A program made the translations under genes and the position numbers. Under the pieces are notes generated by a model. The model searched no databases. It saw only the letters and a list, made by a program, of their open reading frames with translations, and was not told the DNA's origin. Shown piece by piece: positions 1 through 9,050 of a stretch of DNA of 60,904 bases (its first letter is position 1; each line of letters begins with the position of its first letter). Source of the DNA: an uncultured Burkholderiales bacterium (lineage in GTDB: Bacteria; Pseudomonadota; Gammaproteobacteria; Burkholderiales; Burkholderiaceae_C); assembly GCA_937873395.1 (NCBI GenBank), contig CALMYH010000080.1, positions 1-60,904 on the forward strand. Direction: 5' to 3'.

Positions 1-1138
1 CGAACACCCAGTCCATCTCGGCCGTGGTCAGCGGAATCGGCGGCGGGTTGATCCACACATCGCGCGCGGTCGTGCCTTCGCCGTGCGCCTGCACCAGCGC
101 GCGGGCGTTGCCCGGGTTGGCCTCCACGTGCAGCACCCGGTTCGCATGGGCGTAAAGCACCGGGTCGCTCCTGACCTGCTCATAACTGGGCAGGCGGATG
201 ACGGTTCGCTCGCGGGGCAGCTTGGCCACGCCGCCGGCCCCCTGCGGGCGGTGGATGGTGATGGGTCTGACCTGCGGGTCGGCAGGCGCTGCGCCGCCCT
301 CCTCCTTGGAACAGCTCTGCCCTTGCACCTGGGCCTGTTCGCTGGTGGTCAGATAGGGGTTGATGTGGTCCTCGACGTGACCGGGCGTATCGACCTCGGT
401 CGAATCCAGCTCGATCCAGCCCTCGGCCGTGGGATCGCCCGGGCGACGGATGAAGGCGGTGCCGCGCACGTCGGTGATGCTCTCCACCGGCTCGCGCCGC
501 GCCAGCCGGTGCGCGACCTCCACCAGCGCCCGCTCCGCATTGCCGTACAGCAACAGGTCGCACTTGGCATCCACCACGATGCTGCGGCGCACCTTGTCGC
601 TCCAGTAATCGTAGTGGGCGATGCGGCGCAGGCTGCCCTCAATGCCGCCCAGAACGATGGGCACATCCTTGAAAGCCTCACGGCAGCGCTGGCTGTAGAC
701 AATCGCGGCCCGGTCCGGACGCTTGCCGCCCACGTCGCCGGGGGTGTAGGCGTCGTCGCTGCGGATCTTGCGGTCGGCCGTGTACCGGTTGATCATCGAA
801 TCCATGTTGCCCGCGGTCACGCCCCAGAACAGGTTGGGCCTGCCCAGCACCTGGAAGGGCTCGGCACTCTGCCAGTCGGGCTGGGCGATGATGCCGACAC
901 GAAAACCCTGTGCCTCCAGCACACGGCCGATCACCGCCATGCCGAAACTGGGGTGGTCCACATAGGCGTCGCCCGTCACCAGGATGATGTCGCAGGAATC
1001 CCAGCCCAGGCGCTCCATCTCCTCCCGGCTCATGGGCAGGAAGGGCGCGGTGCCGAAACGCTTGGCCCAGTACGGACGGTAGCTGGTCAGCGGCTTGGCG
1101 TTGCGCGCAAAAAAGGAGACGTCGATGGGCGCGTTCAT
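1..1138 (-). CDS. ygiQ: YgiQ family radical SAM protein, N-terminal half (runs off left edge)
   Basis: Reading leftwards from the ATG at 1138, an uninterrupted frame gives 379 codons beginning [20 protein letters not shown] and containing the family's typical N-terminal features ([40 protein letters not shown]). These match the UPF0313/YgiQ family of about 700-740 residues, so roughly half the protein is present. The CxxxCxxC cluster-binding motif of the radical SAM domain should lie just beyond position 1 and is not visible. Family members are predicted Fe-S radical SAM enzymes of unsettled substrate. A long open frame on the other strand over the same bases (83-1159) shows no recognisable protein features. 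Confidence 0.9.
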   Translation of the reverse strand, partial: MNAPIDVSFFARNAKPLTSYRPYWAKRFGTAPFLPMSREEMERLGWDSCDIILVTGDAYVDHPSFGMAVIGRVLEAQGFRVGIIAQPDWQSAEPFQVLGRPNLFWGVTAGNMDSMINRYTADRKIRSDDAYTPGDVGGKRPDRAAIVYSQRCREAFKDVPIVLGGIEGSLRRIAHYDYWSDKVRRSIVVDAKCDLLLYGNAERALVEVAHRLARREPVESITDVRGTAFIRRPGDPTAEGWIELDSTEVDTPGHVEDHINPYLTTSEQAQVQGQSCSKEEGGAAPADPQVRPITIHRPQGAGGVAKLPRERTVIRLPSYEQVRSDPVLYAHANRVLHVEANPGNARALVQAHGEGTTARDVWINPPPIPLTTAEMDWVF

Positions 1139-1387
1139 GGGATGGAGCCAGCTTTGTAGACGGCCGAGTTTACGGGTTCACCGAGGCAACGGTCGACCAT
1201 GGACAGGCCATCCCCGGAACGCGGGGGGTTGTTACAGCGCGATGCATATGACACACAAGACTCACCCACCAAGTGGGCTCCTGGCACACCACCGGCACAT
1301 TGAGCTCGCATCATGATGGGCAGGCCTTGCAAGATGGTATGCCGCCACTGCGAAATGCCTGCAACCCTCAACCATCAAGGAAACATC

Positions 1388-1759
1388 ATGCCCGTCATCA
1401 AACCTCATTGGGTTTTGGCCCTGGGACTCGCTGCGGCTGCAGCGGCACAAGCCCAGACAACACTTCCTGTTCAACTGCAGAATGCCGACCAGACCCAGCT
1501 CCAGACCCAGTCGCGGGAACAGATCTACCGCGGTGAGCTGCTCAGCGAACAGGAGCGCCTGGCCTATCTGGAACGCATGCGGCAAGCCAGGACCGAGCAG
1601 GAGCGCGAACAGATCCGCCAGGAGCATCGGGAAAGGATGGACGCACGCCAAAGCGGCGTTCATCAGAAAACCCCTGACCCACAGGGCAGCGGCATGGGCA
1701 GAAACCAAGGCGGTCAGGCTCCCGTCATTCTGCCCAAGCAAGGGGGAGGCCGGAACTGA
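1388..1759 (+). CDS. Small secreted protein with charged helical middle, unknown function
   Basis: This 123-aa protein starts with a clear Sec signal peptide (MPVIKPHWVLALGLAAAAAA, cleavage likely after AQA). A Glu/Arg/Gln-rich stretch follows at about residues 45-85, likely a single alpha helix or short coiled coil, and the tail is Gly/Gln-rich and probably disordered. The ATG at 1388 is preferred because an AAGGA ribosome site lies 7 nt upstream and the hydrophobic signal begins there; the frame is open further upstream. It is probably periplasmic. I do not recognise a named family, and it sits alone between ygiQ and the bactofilin gene. Confidence 0.7.
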   Translation: MPVIKPHWVLALGLAAAAAAQAQTTLPVQLQNADQTQLQTQSREQIYRGELLSEQERLAYLERMRQARTEQEREQIRQEHRERMDARQSGVHQKTPDPQGSGMGRNQGGQAPVILPKQGGGRN

Positions 1760-1876
1760 GAGACCGCTCGGCCTGAGCCAAAGCCAGGTGCATCTCGTTA
1801 CCCCTCTTACGGCCCAGCCCGGAATGTAAGCCTTGTGGGCCTTAGCATGAGCGCTTCACTTTTTGAAGGAGATGGC

Positions 1877-2425
1877 ATGGCACTGCACTTTGGCAAACGC
1901 GACAGCGAGACCCACAAATCCAACCTGGGCAGCCCCACCCCACCCCGCTTTGGCCAGGCGACGGCCGGCACGGCACCTCAGGGTGCGCCGGTCCAGGCGG
2001 CAGGGCCGGAGCAACCGGTCCCCTCCCCGGCCGTGTCCCCATCCGTGGCGGTGCCCGAGAGCGGCAGCAAGCTGACGGTGGGGCCCAACATCAAGCTCAA
2101 GGGGGTCGAGATCACCGACTGCGACACGCTGGTGGTGGAGGGCATGGTGGAGGCCACCATGGACTCCCGTGTGATCCAGATCGCTCAGCAAGGCGAGTTC
2201 AAGGGTTCGGCCGAGATCGACATCGCCGAGATCCGGGGCGTATTTGACGGCAACCTCACGGTGCGCCAGCGAATGGTCATCTACGCCACCGGCAAGGTCA
2301 CGGGCAAGATCCGCTACGGCAAGGTGGTGATCGAGGAAGGCGGCCAGCTCGCCGGGGATATCGAGTGTGTGGTGGCTGCCGGCAAGGCGTCCCCCAGTCA
2401 GTCGGCCATGGCGCTGGCGGCCTGA
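1877..2425 (+). CDS. Bactofilin (polymer-forming cytoskeletal protein, DUF583)
   Basis: The 182-aa product has a Pro-rich flexible N-terminus (about residues 1-65), then the short repeated hydrophobic strands of a bactofilin beta-helix (GPNIKLKGVEI, LVVEGMVEATM, EIRGVFDGNLTV, GKVTGKIRYGKVVIEEGG) and an Ala-rich tail. Bactofilins polymerise without nucleotide and act as membrane-associated scaffolds for cell shape, stalks or polar assemblies. The ATG at 1877 is chosen because AAGGAG lies at 1866-1871; an in-frame start upstream at 1835 has no such site. The ExeA-like gene starts 84 bp downstream on the same strand. Confidence 0.85.
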   Translation: MALHFGKRDSETHKSNLGSPTPPRFGQATAGTAPQGAPVQAAGPEQPVPSPAVSPSVAVPESGSKLTVGPNIKLKGVEITDCDTLVVEGMVEATMDSRVIQIAQQGEFKGSAEIDIAEIRGVFDGNLTVRQRMVIYATGKVTGKIRYGKVVIEEGGQLAGDIECVVAAGKASPSQSAMALAA

Positions 2426-2509
2426 GGATGGCTCCAGGGACAAACACGCGGCTTGCCCCTTGAAGGAACAGGCGTTGCCCGGCCATCCCGGCCGGGCTAT
2501 GCTTGAGTG

Positions 2510-4210
2510 ATGTACGTCGAATTCTTCGGTCTCAAGCAGGATCCCTTCTCGATCGCGCCGGACCCGCATTATCTTTTCATGAGCGAGCGCCACCGGGAGG
2601 CGCTCGCCCACCTGCTCTACGGCATCCGCGGTGGCGGCGGCTTCGTGGTCCTCAGCGGTGAAATCGGTGCCGGCAAGACCACCATCTGCCGCTGCTTTCT
2701 GCAGCAAATCCCGGACAACTGCCGCGTCGCCTACATCTTCAATCCAAAGCTGACGGTCGGGGATCTGCTCAAGACCATCTGCCACGAGTTCCATGTCGAA
2801 GTCCGCCACGAAGGCCCCCTGCCGGCCACGATCAAGGACTACCTCGACCCGCTCAACGAATACCTGCTCAGGAGCCACGCGGCCGGCGAACACAACCTGC
2901 TGATCGTCGATGAGGCACAGAACCTCACGCCCCACGTGCTGGAACAGCTGCGTCTGCTGACCAACCTGGAGACCAGCGAGCGAAAGCTGCTCCAGATCGT
3001 CCTGATCGGCCAACCCGAACTGCGGCAGATGCTGGCTCGCCCGGACCTGGAGCAGCTGGCACAGCGGGTGATCGCGCGCTTCCACCTCGGCGCCCTGTCC
3101 GAGGAGGAAACCGGACAGTACATCCAGCACCGGCTGGAAGTGTCCGGATTGCGGGGTCCCAGCCCCTTCGGCGCCGATGTGGTGCGCAGGATACACAGCC
3201 TGTCCCGGGGCGTGCCCAGGCGCATCAACCTCCTGTGTGACCGCGCCTTGCTGGGCGCCTATGCCGGCGGCCGCCATCAGGTCGACCGCGCCATCGTCGA
3301 CAAGGCGGCCCGGGAGGTGTTCGCGGAAGCGGCCGAGGATGCGCCCGCCGACCGGTCAGGTTCCAGGCGCAGCCGTTGGTGGCCGCTGTTCACCCTTGGT
3401 CTGGGTGCCGTGGCCGGCGCGCTGCTGGCCAGCCTGCTGTACCTGTGGTGGCCGCGTTCGGCCGCCGAGGGCGGCTCCACCCCTGCGGCCGCACCCCCCC
3501 CCGCGGCGCCCGAAGCATCCCCCGCAACCAGCGACGGCCCGGCATCGGTCCGCCAGGAGCCCGCCACCGACACAGCCGCCCCGGTGCAGGCCAGCCTCCC
3601 GCCGCCGGAGCCAGGCCTCCCCGCGGCCAGCGCCCTATGGACCGACGAAGAGACAGCATGGCGCAGTCTGGCAACCTTGTGGGATAGCGAGCTGGGCCCG
3701 GGCAATGCCTGCGATCGGGGACTCGCCGAAGGCCTGCAGTGCTTCACCATCTCCCGGATGACCATCCACGGACTGCGCCAGATGAACCGGCCGGCCTTGC
3801 TGCGCCTGCATCTGCCGGGCCAGCCGGTGGGCTGGGCCCTGCTCAGTGCCATGGACAACGAAACCGCCACGCTGCGCGCCGGCCAACGCGCCTGGGTGGT
3901 GCCGCTGACCGCCTTGCCCGACCTCTGGCGGGGAGACTATGCCACCCTGTGGCGTCAGCCACCGGGTCAGCGCGGCCGCATTGTCAACGCCCAGGGCACG
4001 CCGGCCCGCGACTGGCTCGATGAACGGCTGAGGCAACTCCATGCGCAGGGCAGACTGCACGCCAGCCAGCCGACTGCCGAAGGCTTGCTGCTGGCCTTCC
4101 AGGCTGCACACGGCATCGAAACTCACGGGCGAGCGTCGCCCATGACCTACATGATGCTGAACCTGGTCACCGGTGTTGACGAACCCCGACTGAGCGCCCC
4201 CCAGTCCTGA
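2510..4210 (+). CDS. ExeA/GspA-type AAA ATPase with single membrane span
   Basis: This 566-aa protein begins MYVEFFGLKQDPFSIAPDPH, the typical start of ExeA/GspA ATPases. The Walker A motif GEIGAGKT is at residues 50-57 and Walker B LLIVDEAQ at about 130-137. A transmembrane segment (WWPLFTLGLGAVAGALLASL) at about 290-312 separates the cytoplasmic ATPase from a Pro/Ala-rich linker and a C-terminal periplasmic part resembling the peptidoglycan-binding region of the family. Known members work with GspB/ExeB to place the type II secretin or related complexes through the cell wall. A GTG codon directly precedes the ATG chosen here. The GspB gene starts 6 bp later, which supports the assignment. 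No other type II secretion genes are in the window. Confidence 0.88.
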   Translation: MYVEFFGLKQDPFSIAPDPHYLFMSERHREALAHLLYGIRGGGGFVVLSGEIGAGKTTICRCFLQQIPDNCRVAYIFNPKLTVGDLLKTICHEFHVEVRHEGPLPATIKDYLDPLNEYLLRSHAAGEHNLLIVDEAQNLTPHVLEQLRLLTNLETSERKLLQIVLIGQPELRQMLARPDLEQLAQRVIARFHLGALSEEETGQYIQHRLEVSGLRGPSPFGADVVRRIHSLSRGVPRRINLLCDRALLGAYAGGRHQVDRAIVDKAAREVFAEAAEDAPADRSGSRRSRWWPLFTLGLGAVAGALLASLLYLWWPRSAAEGGSTPAAAPPPAAPEASPATSDGPASVRQEPATDTAAPVQASLPPPEPGLPAASALWTDEETAWRSLATLWDSELGPGNACDRGLAEGLQCFTISRMTIHGLRQMNRPALLRLHLPGQPVGWALLSAMDNETATLRAGQRAWVVPLTALPDLWRGDYATLWRQPPGQRGRIVNAQGTPARDWLDERLRQLHAQGRLHASQPTAEGLLLAFQAAHGIETHGRASPMTYMMLNLVTGVDEPRLSAPQS

Positions 4211-4216
4211 TCCGCC

Positions 4217-4921
4217 ATGTCCTATATTCTTGATGCACTGCAGCGGGCCGATGCCGAGCGCGAACGGGGCCAGGTGCCCGGGCTGCACTCCCGGGCCCAA
4301 CCGCTGAACGTGACCCCGCCGGAGCGAAACGGTATCCGTCGCTGGTTTCCCGCGCTGGTGGTGGCCCTGGCCGGACTGGGGCTGTTGCTGCTTTGGTCGT
4401 TCTGGTCCCGGTCGGTGGGCGTTCCACCGGCCGATTCGACCGTGGCGGCACCCGCTCCGAGGCCCGAAATGGCTTCATCCCCGGAGCCCCCGGAAGTGGC
4501 GGCCGTGCCCCCGGATCCGGCCTTGCCCATCCTGGCGCCCCGCATTCCGCCCGCGCCGCCCAACGCATCGGCCAGAGCCACGGGTGAGCCGGGCCCTGCC
4601 GGCGCCACCGGCACGGCTGGAAGCGCACCCGCCAGCGAAGCCGCACGCGCCGTGCCTCCCGCTGCCAACGGGACACCGGCGCCCGCAACGGCCCGCGTCC
4701 CCAGTTTCGGAGAACTCGCGCCCGATGTCAGGAGCCGCCTGCCCCAGCTGAGCGTCAGCGGCGCCACCTACTCCGCCAACCCCGAACACCGCATGCTGAT
4801 CATCAACGGACAGGTGCTGCAGGAGGGTCAGGAGGTCCAGCCCGGCCTCCGCCTGGAGAGCATCGGACCCCGAAGCGCGGTCCTTGACCACCAGGGCCTG
4901 CGCTACAGCATCGGTTACTGA
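4217..4921 (+). CDS. GspB/ExeB-like inner-membrane partner of the ExeA ATPase
   Basis: The 234-aa protein opens with MSYILDALQRADAERERG, the hallmark N-terminus of GspB-family proteins. One membrane span follows (WFPALVVALAGLGLLLLWSF, about residues 36-56), then a long Pro/Ala-rich periplasmic linker. A compact C-terminal domain of about 60 residues (LPQLSVSGATYSANPEHRML ... SIGPRSAVLDHQGLRYSIGY) matches the GspB C-terminal domain. It lies 6 bp after the ATPase gene and is surely co-transcribed with it. By family knowledge the pair forms a heteromeric complex that binds peptidoglycan and helps assemble a secretin or pilus-like machine. Confidence 0.87.
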   Translation: MSYILDALQRADAERERGQVPGLHSRAQPLNVTPPERNGIRRWFPALVVALAGLGLLLLWSFWSRSVGVPPADSTVAAPAPRPEMASSPEPPEVAAVPPDPALPILAPRIPPAPPNASARATGEPGPAGATGTAGSAPASEAARAVPPAANGTPAPATARVPSFGELAPDVRSRLPQLSVSGATYSANPEHRMLIINGQVLQEGQEVQPGLRLESIGPRSAVLDHQGLRYSIGY

Positions 4922-4929
4922 GGGGGCCC

Positions 4930-5595
4930 ATGACGATCAAGCTGGTCCGCCGCATGGCATCGGTCCCCGCCTTGACGGTGCAAGGCCTTCGCTCACCCGG
5001 CCCCGCGGCTCGCTGGCTTTCGGTGCCGCAAGCTGGGCTGCCGCCAGGTCTGACCGTGCTCACCGGCGACGAGGGCTGCGGAAAAAGCACCCTGCTTCGC
5101 CTGCTGGCAGCAGAACTGCAGCCGCGCCAGGGCACGGTGCGTCTCGATGGTCTGTGCCCGGTCCATGATCGCGAAGCCTACCGCCAGAAGGTATTCTGGA
5201 TCGACCCGCACACGGATGCGTACGATGGCACGAGCCCGGGCGACCTCTATGCCCGCCTGACCGACCTCAGGCCCGGTTTCGACCCCAATCTGGCCCGGAC
5301 AATGGCCAACGCCTTCGGGCTCGGCGAACACATGGACAAGCCCCTGTACATGCTGTCAACCGGCAGCCGCCGCAAGACCTGGCTGGCGGCAGCGTTCGCC
5401 AGTGGGGCCCGCCTGACCTTGCTGGATCAACCCATGGCGGCACTGGATCCCCCATCCATCCGGTATCTGGTGTCTCTGCTGCAGGCGCAGGCGGGCCAAA
5501 CCGAGCGGCTCTGGATCGTGGCCGATCACGAGACACCGGCAGGCCTGTCGCCGGACGCCACATGGGCCCTGCCGCCCGCACCGCCCATTGCGTGA
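4930..5595 (+). CDS. ABC-type ATPase domain protein with altered catalytic residues
   Basis: This 221-aa protein keeps the ABC fold order: Walker A GDEGCGKS (residues 46-53), signature LSTGS (142-146), Walker B LTLLDQP (162-168), D-loop ALD and H-loop His200. Two key positions depart from the family. The catalytic Glu after the Walker B Asp is Gln167, and no Gln is seen at the expected Q-loop (VFWIDPHT around residue 88). No permease gene is adjacent. It follows the GspB gene by 8 bp, suggesting an operon with the ExeA/GspB pair. It may bind ATP without fast hydrolysis, or act as a regulatory subunit; the substrate is unknown. Confidence 0.7.
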   Translation: MTIKLVRRMASVPALTVQGLRSPGPAARWLSVPQAGLPPGLTVLTGDEGCGKSTLLRLLAAELQPRQGTVRLDGLCPVHDREAYRQKVFWIDPHTDAYDGTSPGDLYARLTDLRPGFDPNLARTMANAFGLGEHMDKPLYMLSTGSRRKTWLAAAFASGARLTLLDQPMAALDPPSIRYLVSLLQAQAGQTERLWIVADHETPAGLSPDATWALPPAPPIA

Positions 5596-5667
5596 GCGGC
5601 GCAGGGTCGCTGCGAAGACACTCCACCCCGTCGAGCGCAGCAAAGGGTTCGAATCTCCCGCATGCGG

Positions 5668-6552
5668 TCAAGCGGTGTTCGCCAGCCGCCGGGCGCGATC
5701 GAGCAGGCGCAGCGCGTGCCGGTAGGTGGGCACCTCCACCCAGTGATCTGCCACACGCGCGCGGTCTTCTCCCCGGGCTCGAGCGGCTTCGAATGCCAGA
5801 ACAACCGCCTTCGCACGCGCAATCTGATCCTGGGCGGGTGACAGCACGTCACGAATGACCGACCCGTGTTCGGGCCGGACCGCCGACTTCGACCGGTAAC
5901 CCAGCCGCCGGGATCGGGTCGTCTCCTGGCGCACGCCCTCTCCGTCACCGAAGGTGTAGGGGGCATCGACCGGCTCGATACCGGCCGCACGGCACAGCAA
6001 CAGAAACTGTCGCCGGGCCTGTTCGAGTTCCAATCCGTCGGGCTGACGCTCGGCGCACAGGTCGGTCGCCAGATCTTCGGCCCCCAGCAGGGCTGCCCTC
6101 ACACGTGCACTGGCCCTGGCCAGCTCCCTCACGTCCAGCACGCCACGCGCGGTCTCGCACACGGGCAGGATCTCCACGCTGCCCATCGGTCTGCCAGTGG
6201 CCTGTTCCCGGTGGCCGATGGCCTGGTCGAGCGCAGCCATCTGCGACGCCTGCTCGGCCTTCGGGTAGGCAATGATGTCGGCACCGGCCTGCATGGCGGC
6301 GGCCAGGTCCTGCGGGCCGTCGGACCCGAGGTCATTGATGCGCACAGCCGCCAGCTTTCCTGCACTCTTCGTGCGTGCCAGCAGCGCCGGCATAAGCTCT
6401 CGCGCCTGGGCACGAAGGTGCTCCGGCGTGAAATCCTCCAGATCGAAGATCAGCACGTCGGCCCCACTGGCCAGCATGGCTTCGTGAGCGCCCGCATCGG
6501 CGCCCGGACCGAACAGCCAGCAGCGCCGCAGGTCGGGATCGATGGCGGGCAT
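5668..6552 (-). CDS. HpcH/HpaI aldolase / CitE-like lyase
   Basis: The 294-aa protein shows the CitE/HpcH TIM-barrel pattern: LFGPGADAGAHEAMLASGAD near the N-terminus, LIFDLEDFT (acidic metal-site region), AAVRIND with the substrate-binding Arg, DIIAYPKAE, ILPVCETARGVL and LLGAEDLATDL. Such enzymes cleave or form C-C bonds in acyl-CoA thioesters such as citramalyl-CoA or malyl-CoA. The start codon abuts the stop of the acyl-CoA dehydrogenase (TGA then ATG, no gap), so the two are translationally coupled in one operon. The exact substrate cannot be read from sequence. Confidence 0.82.
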   Translation of the reverse strand: MPAIDPDLRRCWLFGPGADAGAHEAMLASGADVLIFDLEDFTPEHLRAQARELMPALLARTKSAGKLAAVRINDLGSDGPQDLAAAMQAGADIIAYPKAEQASQMAALDQAIGHREQATGRPMGSVEILPVCETARGVLDVRELARASARVRAALLGAEDLATDLCAERQPDGLELEQARRQFLLLCRAAGIEPVDAPYTFGDGEGVRQETTRSRRLGYRSKSAVRPEHGSVIRDVLSPAQDQIARAKAVVLAFEAARARGEDRARVADHWVEVPTYRHALRLLDRARRLANTA

Positions 6553-7716
6553 TCAGCGCCCCCCCAGACCCATGCCGCGCGAGATGACTTCTTTCATGAT
6601 CTCGTTGGTGCCGCCGTAGATGCGCTGCACCCGTGCGTCGGCATAGGCGCGGGTGATGGGGTACTCCCACATGTAGCCGTAGCCGCCGTGCAGCTGCACA
6701 CATTCGTCCATCACCTTGCACTGCAGGTCGGAACACCAGTACTTGGCCATGCTGGCGGTGGCCGTGTCCAGCTTGTCCTGGCAGACCAGCTCGCAGCACT
6801 TGTCGACAAACACGCGCGCCACCTGCACCTCGGTCTGCAGCTCGGCCAGCGTGTAACGGGTGTTCTGGTAGCTGGCCACCGGCTGACCAAAGACCTTGCG
6901 GTCCTTCACGTACTGCACCGTCCAGTCGATGGCCGCCTGCGCCGCGGCCACGGCGCCGATGGCGATCTGCAGGCGCTCCCAGGGCAGCTGCTCCATCAGA
7001 CAGATGAAGCCGCGGCCTTCGAAAGCCTGACCACCCAGCAGGTTCTCTGCCGGCACCTTCACGTTGTCGAAGAACAGCTCCGAGGTGTCCTGCGCCTTCA
7101 TGCCCAGCTTTTTCAGGCGCTTGCCCTTGGAGAAGCCCGCCATGCCCTGTTCCACCAGCATCAGGCTGGTGCCCTTGGCGCCGGCCGCCGGATCGGTCTT
7201 GGCCACCACGATCACCAGGTCGGCGTGCCAGCCATTGGTGATGAAGGTCTTGCTGCCATTGAGCAGGTAGCTGCCATCGGCCTGACGGATGGCCGTGGTC
7301 TTGACCCCTTGAAGATCGCTGCCGGCCGCCGGCTCGCTCATCGCGATGGCGCCGACCATGTCGCCACTGGCCAGCCTGGGCAGGTATTTCTGCTTCTGCT
7401 CCTCGGTTCCGTAATGCAGGATGTACGGAGCCACGATCTCGCTGTGAAGACCGTATCCGATGCCGCTGACGCCCGCACGGGCCAGTTCCTCCATCTGGGC
7501 CACCGAATACAGCCGGTCAGCCCCCGCACCGCCATAGCCCTCGGGCATGGTCATGCACAGGAAGCCGTTTTCGCCCGCCTTGCGCCACACCTCACGGTCC
7601 ACATAGCCCTGATCCTCCCAGGCGTCGTGGAAAGGGGTGATTTCCTTTTCGACAAAGCGGCGAAAACTGTCCCGGAAGGCCTCGTGGTCGGCGTTGAACA
7701 GGCTGCGTTCGATCAT
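6553..7716 (-). CDS. Acyl-CoA dehydrogenase
   Basis: The 387-aa flavoprotein has the family signature AMSEPAAGSDL, the middle beta-domain with FITNGWHADLVIVVAKTD, and the C-terminal helical bundle ending RIYGGTNEIMKEVISRGMG. It catalyses FAD-dependent alpha,beta-dehydrogenation of an acyl-CoA, with electrons passing to ETF. The ATG at 7716 is favoured because AAAGGTGA lies just upstream; a GTG three codons earlier (7725) would place the start on top of that site. Its upstream region is shared with the divergent thiolase gene and holds a perfect palindrome at 7755-7766. Chain-length preference is not determined. Confidence 0.9.
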   Translation of the reverse strand: MIERSLFNADHEAFRDSFRRFVEKEITPFHDAWEDQGYVDREVWRKAGENGFLCMTMPEGYGGAGADRLYSVAQMEELARAGVSGIGYGLHSEIVAPYILHYGTEEQKQKYLPRLASGDMVGAIAMSEPAAGSDLQGVKTTAIRQADGSYLLNGSKTFITNGWHADLVIVVAKTDPAAGAKGTSLMLVEQGMAGFSKGKRLKKLGMKAQDTSELFFDNVKVPAENLLGGQAFEGRGFICLMEQLPWERLQIAIGAVAAAQAAIDWTVQYVKDRKVFGQPVASYQNTRYTLAELQTEVQVARVFVDKCCELVCQDKLDTATASMAKYWCSDLQCKVMDECVQLHGGYGYMWEYPITRAYADARVQRIYGGTNEIMKEVISRGMGLGGR

Positions 7717-7754
7717 GGTTGTCACCTTTTGGACTGGTTGGTCTGATTTTTACA

Positions 7755-7766
7755 AAGCAATTGCTT
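7755..7766. promoter_or_regulatory. Perfect 12-bp palindrome, candidate TetR-type operator
   Basis: AAGCAATTGCTT lies midway in the 111-bp divergent spacer between the acyl-CoA dehydrogenase and thiolase genes. It sits just upstream of a -10-like TATACT at 7777-7782 that would serve the thiolase operon. Its length, symmetry and position fit an operator for a TetR-family repressor controlling both directions, as is common for acyl-CoA genes in Burkholderiales. No regulator gene is in the window, so the binding protein is unknown. Confidence 0.4.
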
Positions 7767-7827
7767 GGCAAAAGTCTATACTGATCCGGTTGACATGGCC
7801 AATCGGGCCCATCCCCAAGGAGACAGC

Positions 7828-9033
7828 ATGAGCGAAGCTTTCATCTACGACGCCATCCGCACCCCGCGGGGCAAGGGCAAGAAGGACGGCAGCCTGCACG
7901 AGGTCAAGCCGATCAACCTGCTGTCGGGTTTGCTGGCGGAACTGCAACGCCGCAACGACCTGGACACCGCCGCCGTCGACGACGTGGTCATGGGCGTGGT
8001 CGCGCCCATCGGCGAGCAGGGGTCGGTGATCGCCAAGGTGGCGGCGCTCAAGGCCGGCTGGGACTGGCGGTGTGCGGGAGTGCAGCTCAACCGCTTCTGC
8101 GCTTCGGGCCTGGAGGCGGTGAACATGGCGGCCATGAAGGTGCGCAGCGGCTGGGAGGACCTGGTGGTGGCGGGCGGCGTGGAGAGCATGAGCCGCGTGC
8201 CCATCGGTTCCGACGGCGGCGCCTGGGCCCAGGACCCGGAGACCAACAGCGCCACCCTGTTCGTTCCGCAAGGCATTGGCGCTGACCTGATTGCCACGCT
8301 CAACGGCTTTTCCCGGCAGGACGTGGACGCCTTCGCGCTCGAGTCGCAGAAACGCGCGGCCGCGGCCCGCGCCGCCGGCCGTTTCGACCGGTCGGTGGTC
8401 GCCGTCCGGGACGCCATGGGTCTGCCCATCCTGGAGCAGGACGAGTTCATCAAACCCGGCACCACCATGGAGGGCCTGGCGGGGCTCAAGCCGGCTTTCG
8501 AGCAGCTGGGCGCCATGGGTTTCGATGCGGTCGCCCTGCAGCGCTACCCGCAGGTCGAGCGCATCCACCACGTGCACCACGCCGGCAACTCCTCGGGCAT
8601 CGTGGACGGCGCCGCCGCCATCCTGATCGGCAGCGAGGCCGCGGGCAAGACCCACGGCTTCACCCCGCGCGCGCGCATCGTGGCCGCAGCCCTGTCCGGC
8701 GCCGACCCGACCATCATGCTCACCGGCCCCATGCCGGCGGCGCGCAAGGCGCTGGCCAAGGCGGGCATGAGCATCGACCAGATCGATCTGTTCGAGGTCA
8801 ACGAGGCCTTTGCCGTGGTGCCCATGAAATTCATGCAGGAAATGGGGGTACCGCATGAAAAGGTCAACGTGAACGGCGGCGCCATCGCCCTGGGCCACCC
8901 GCTGGGCGCCACCGGCGCCATGATCCTGAACACCCTGGTCGACGAGTTGCACCGCACGGGCCAGCGCTACGGCCTCGCCACCCTGTGCGTGGGCGGCGGT
9001 ATGGGCATTGCGACGATTGTTGAACGCATCTGA
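7828..9033 (+). CDS. Acetyl-CoA C-acyltransferase (thiolase)
   Basis: The 401-aa enzyme carries all thiolase landmarks: the nucleophilic Cys in [26 protein letters not shown], the NEAFAVVP block, the catalytic His in [15 protein letters not shown] and the second Cys in LCVGGGMG. It performs the thiolytic last step of beta-oxidation (or reverse condensation). AAGGAGA at 7817-7823 fixes the ATG at 7828. The next gene, 17 bp downstream, encodes the hydratase/dehydrogenase, so the two together form a FadA/FadB-like pair. Confidence 0.92.
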   Translation: MSEAFIYDAIRTPRGKGKKDGSLHEVKPINLLSGLLAELQRRNDLDTAAVDDVVMGVVAPIGEQGSVIAKVAALKAGWDWRCAGVQLNRFCASGLEAVNMAAMKVRSGWEDLVVAGGVESMSRVPIGSDGGAWAQDPETNSATLFVPQGIGADLIATLNGFSRQDVDAFALESQKRAAAARAAGRFDRSVVAVRDAMGLPILEQDEFIKPGTTMEGLAGLKPAFEQLGAMGFDAVALQRYPQVERIHHVHHAGNSSGIVDGAAAILIGSEAAGKTHGFTPRARIVAAALSGADPTIMLTGPMPAARKALAKAGMSIDQIDLFEVNEAFAVVPMKFMQEMGVPHEKVNVNGGAIALGHPLGATGAMILNTLVDELHRTGQRYGLATLCVGGGMGIATIVERI

Positions 9034-9050
9034 AAGCGGAGACCACGAAC

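Noticed and set aside
83-1159. 358-codon open frame on the + strand
   Set aside because: It lies antisense to the YgiQ gene, has no family features and shows the Ala/Gly/His/Arg-rich composition typical of shadow frames in high-GC DNA.
1139-1387. Gene in the 249-bp gap before the small secreted protein
   Set aside because: Short frames there have no ribosome site or conserved features; only a weak hairpin near 1262-1276 is seen.
5596-5667. GGTTCGAATCTCC near 5647 as a possible tRNA end
   Set aside because: Only a T-loop-like string is present; no acceptor, anticodon or D-arm can be folded around it.
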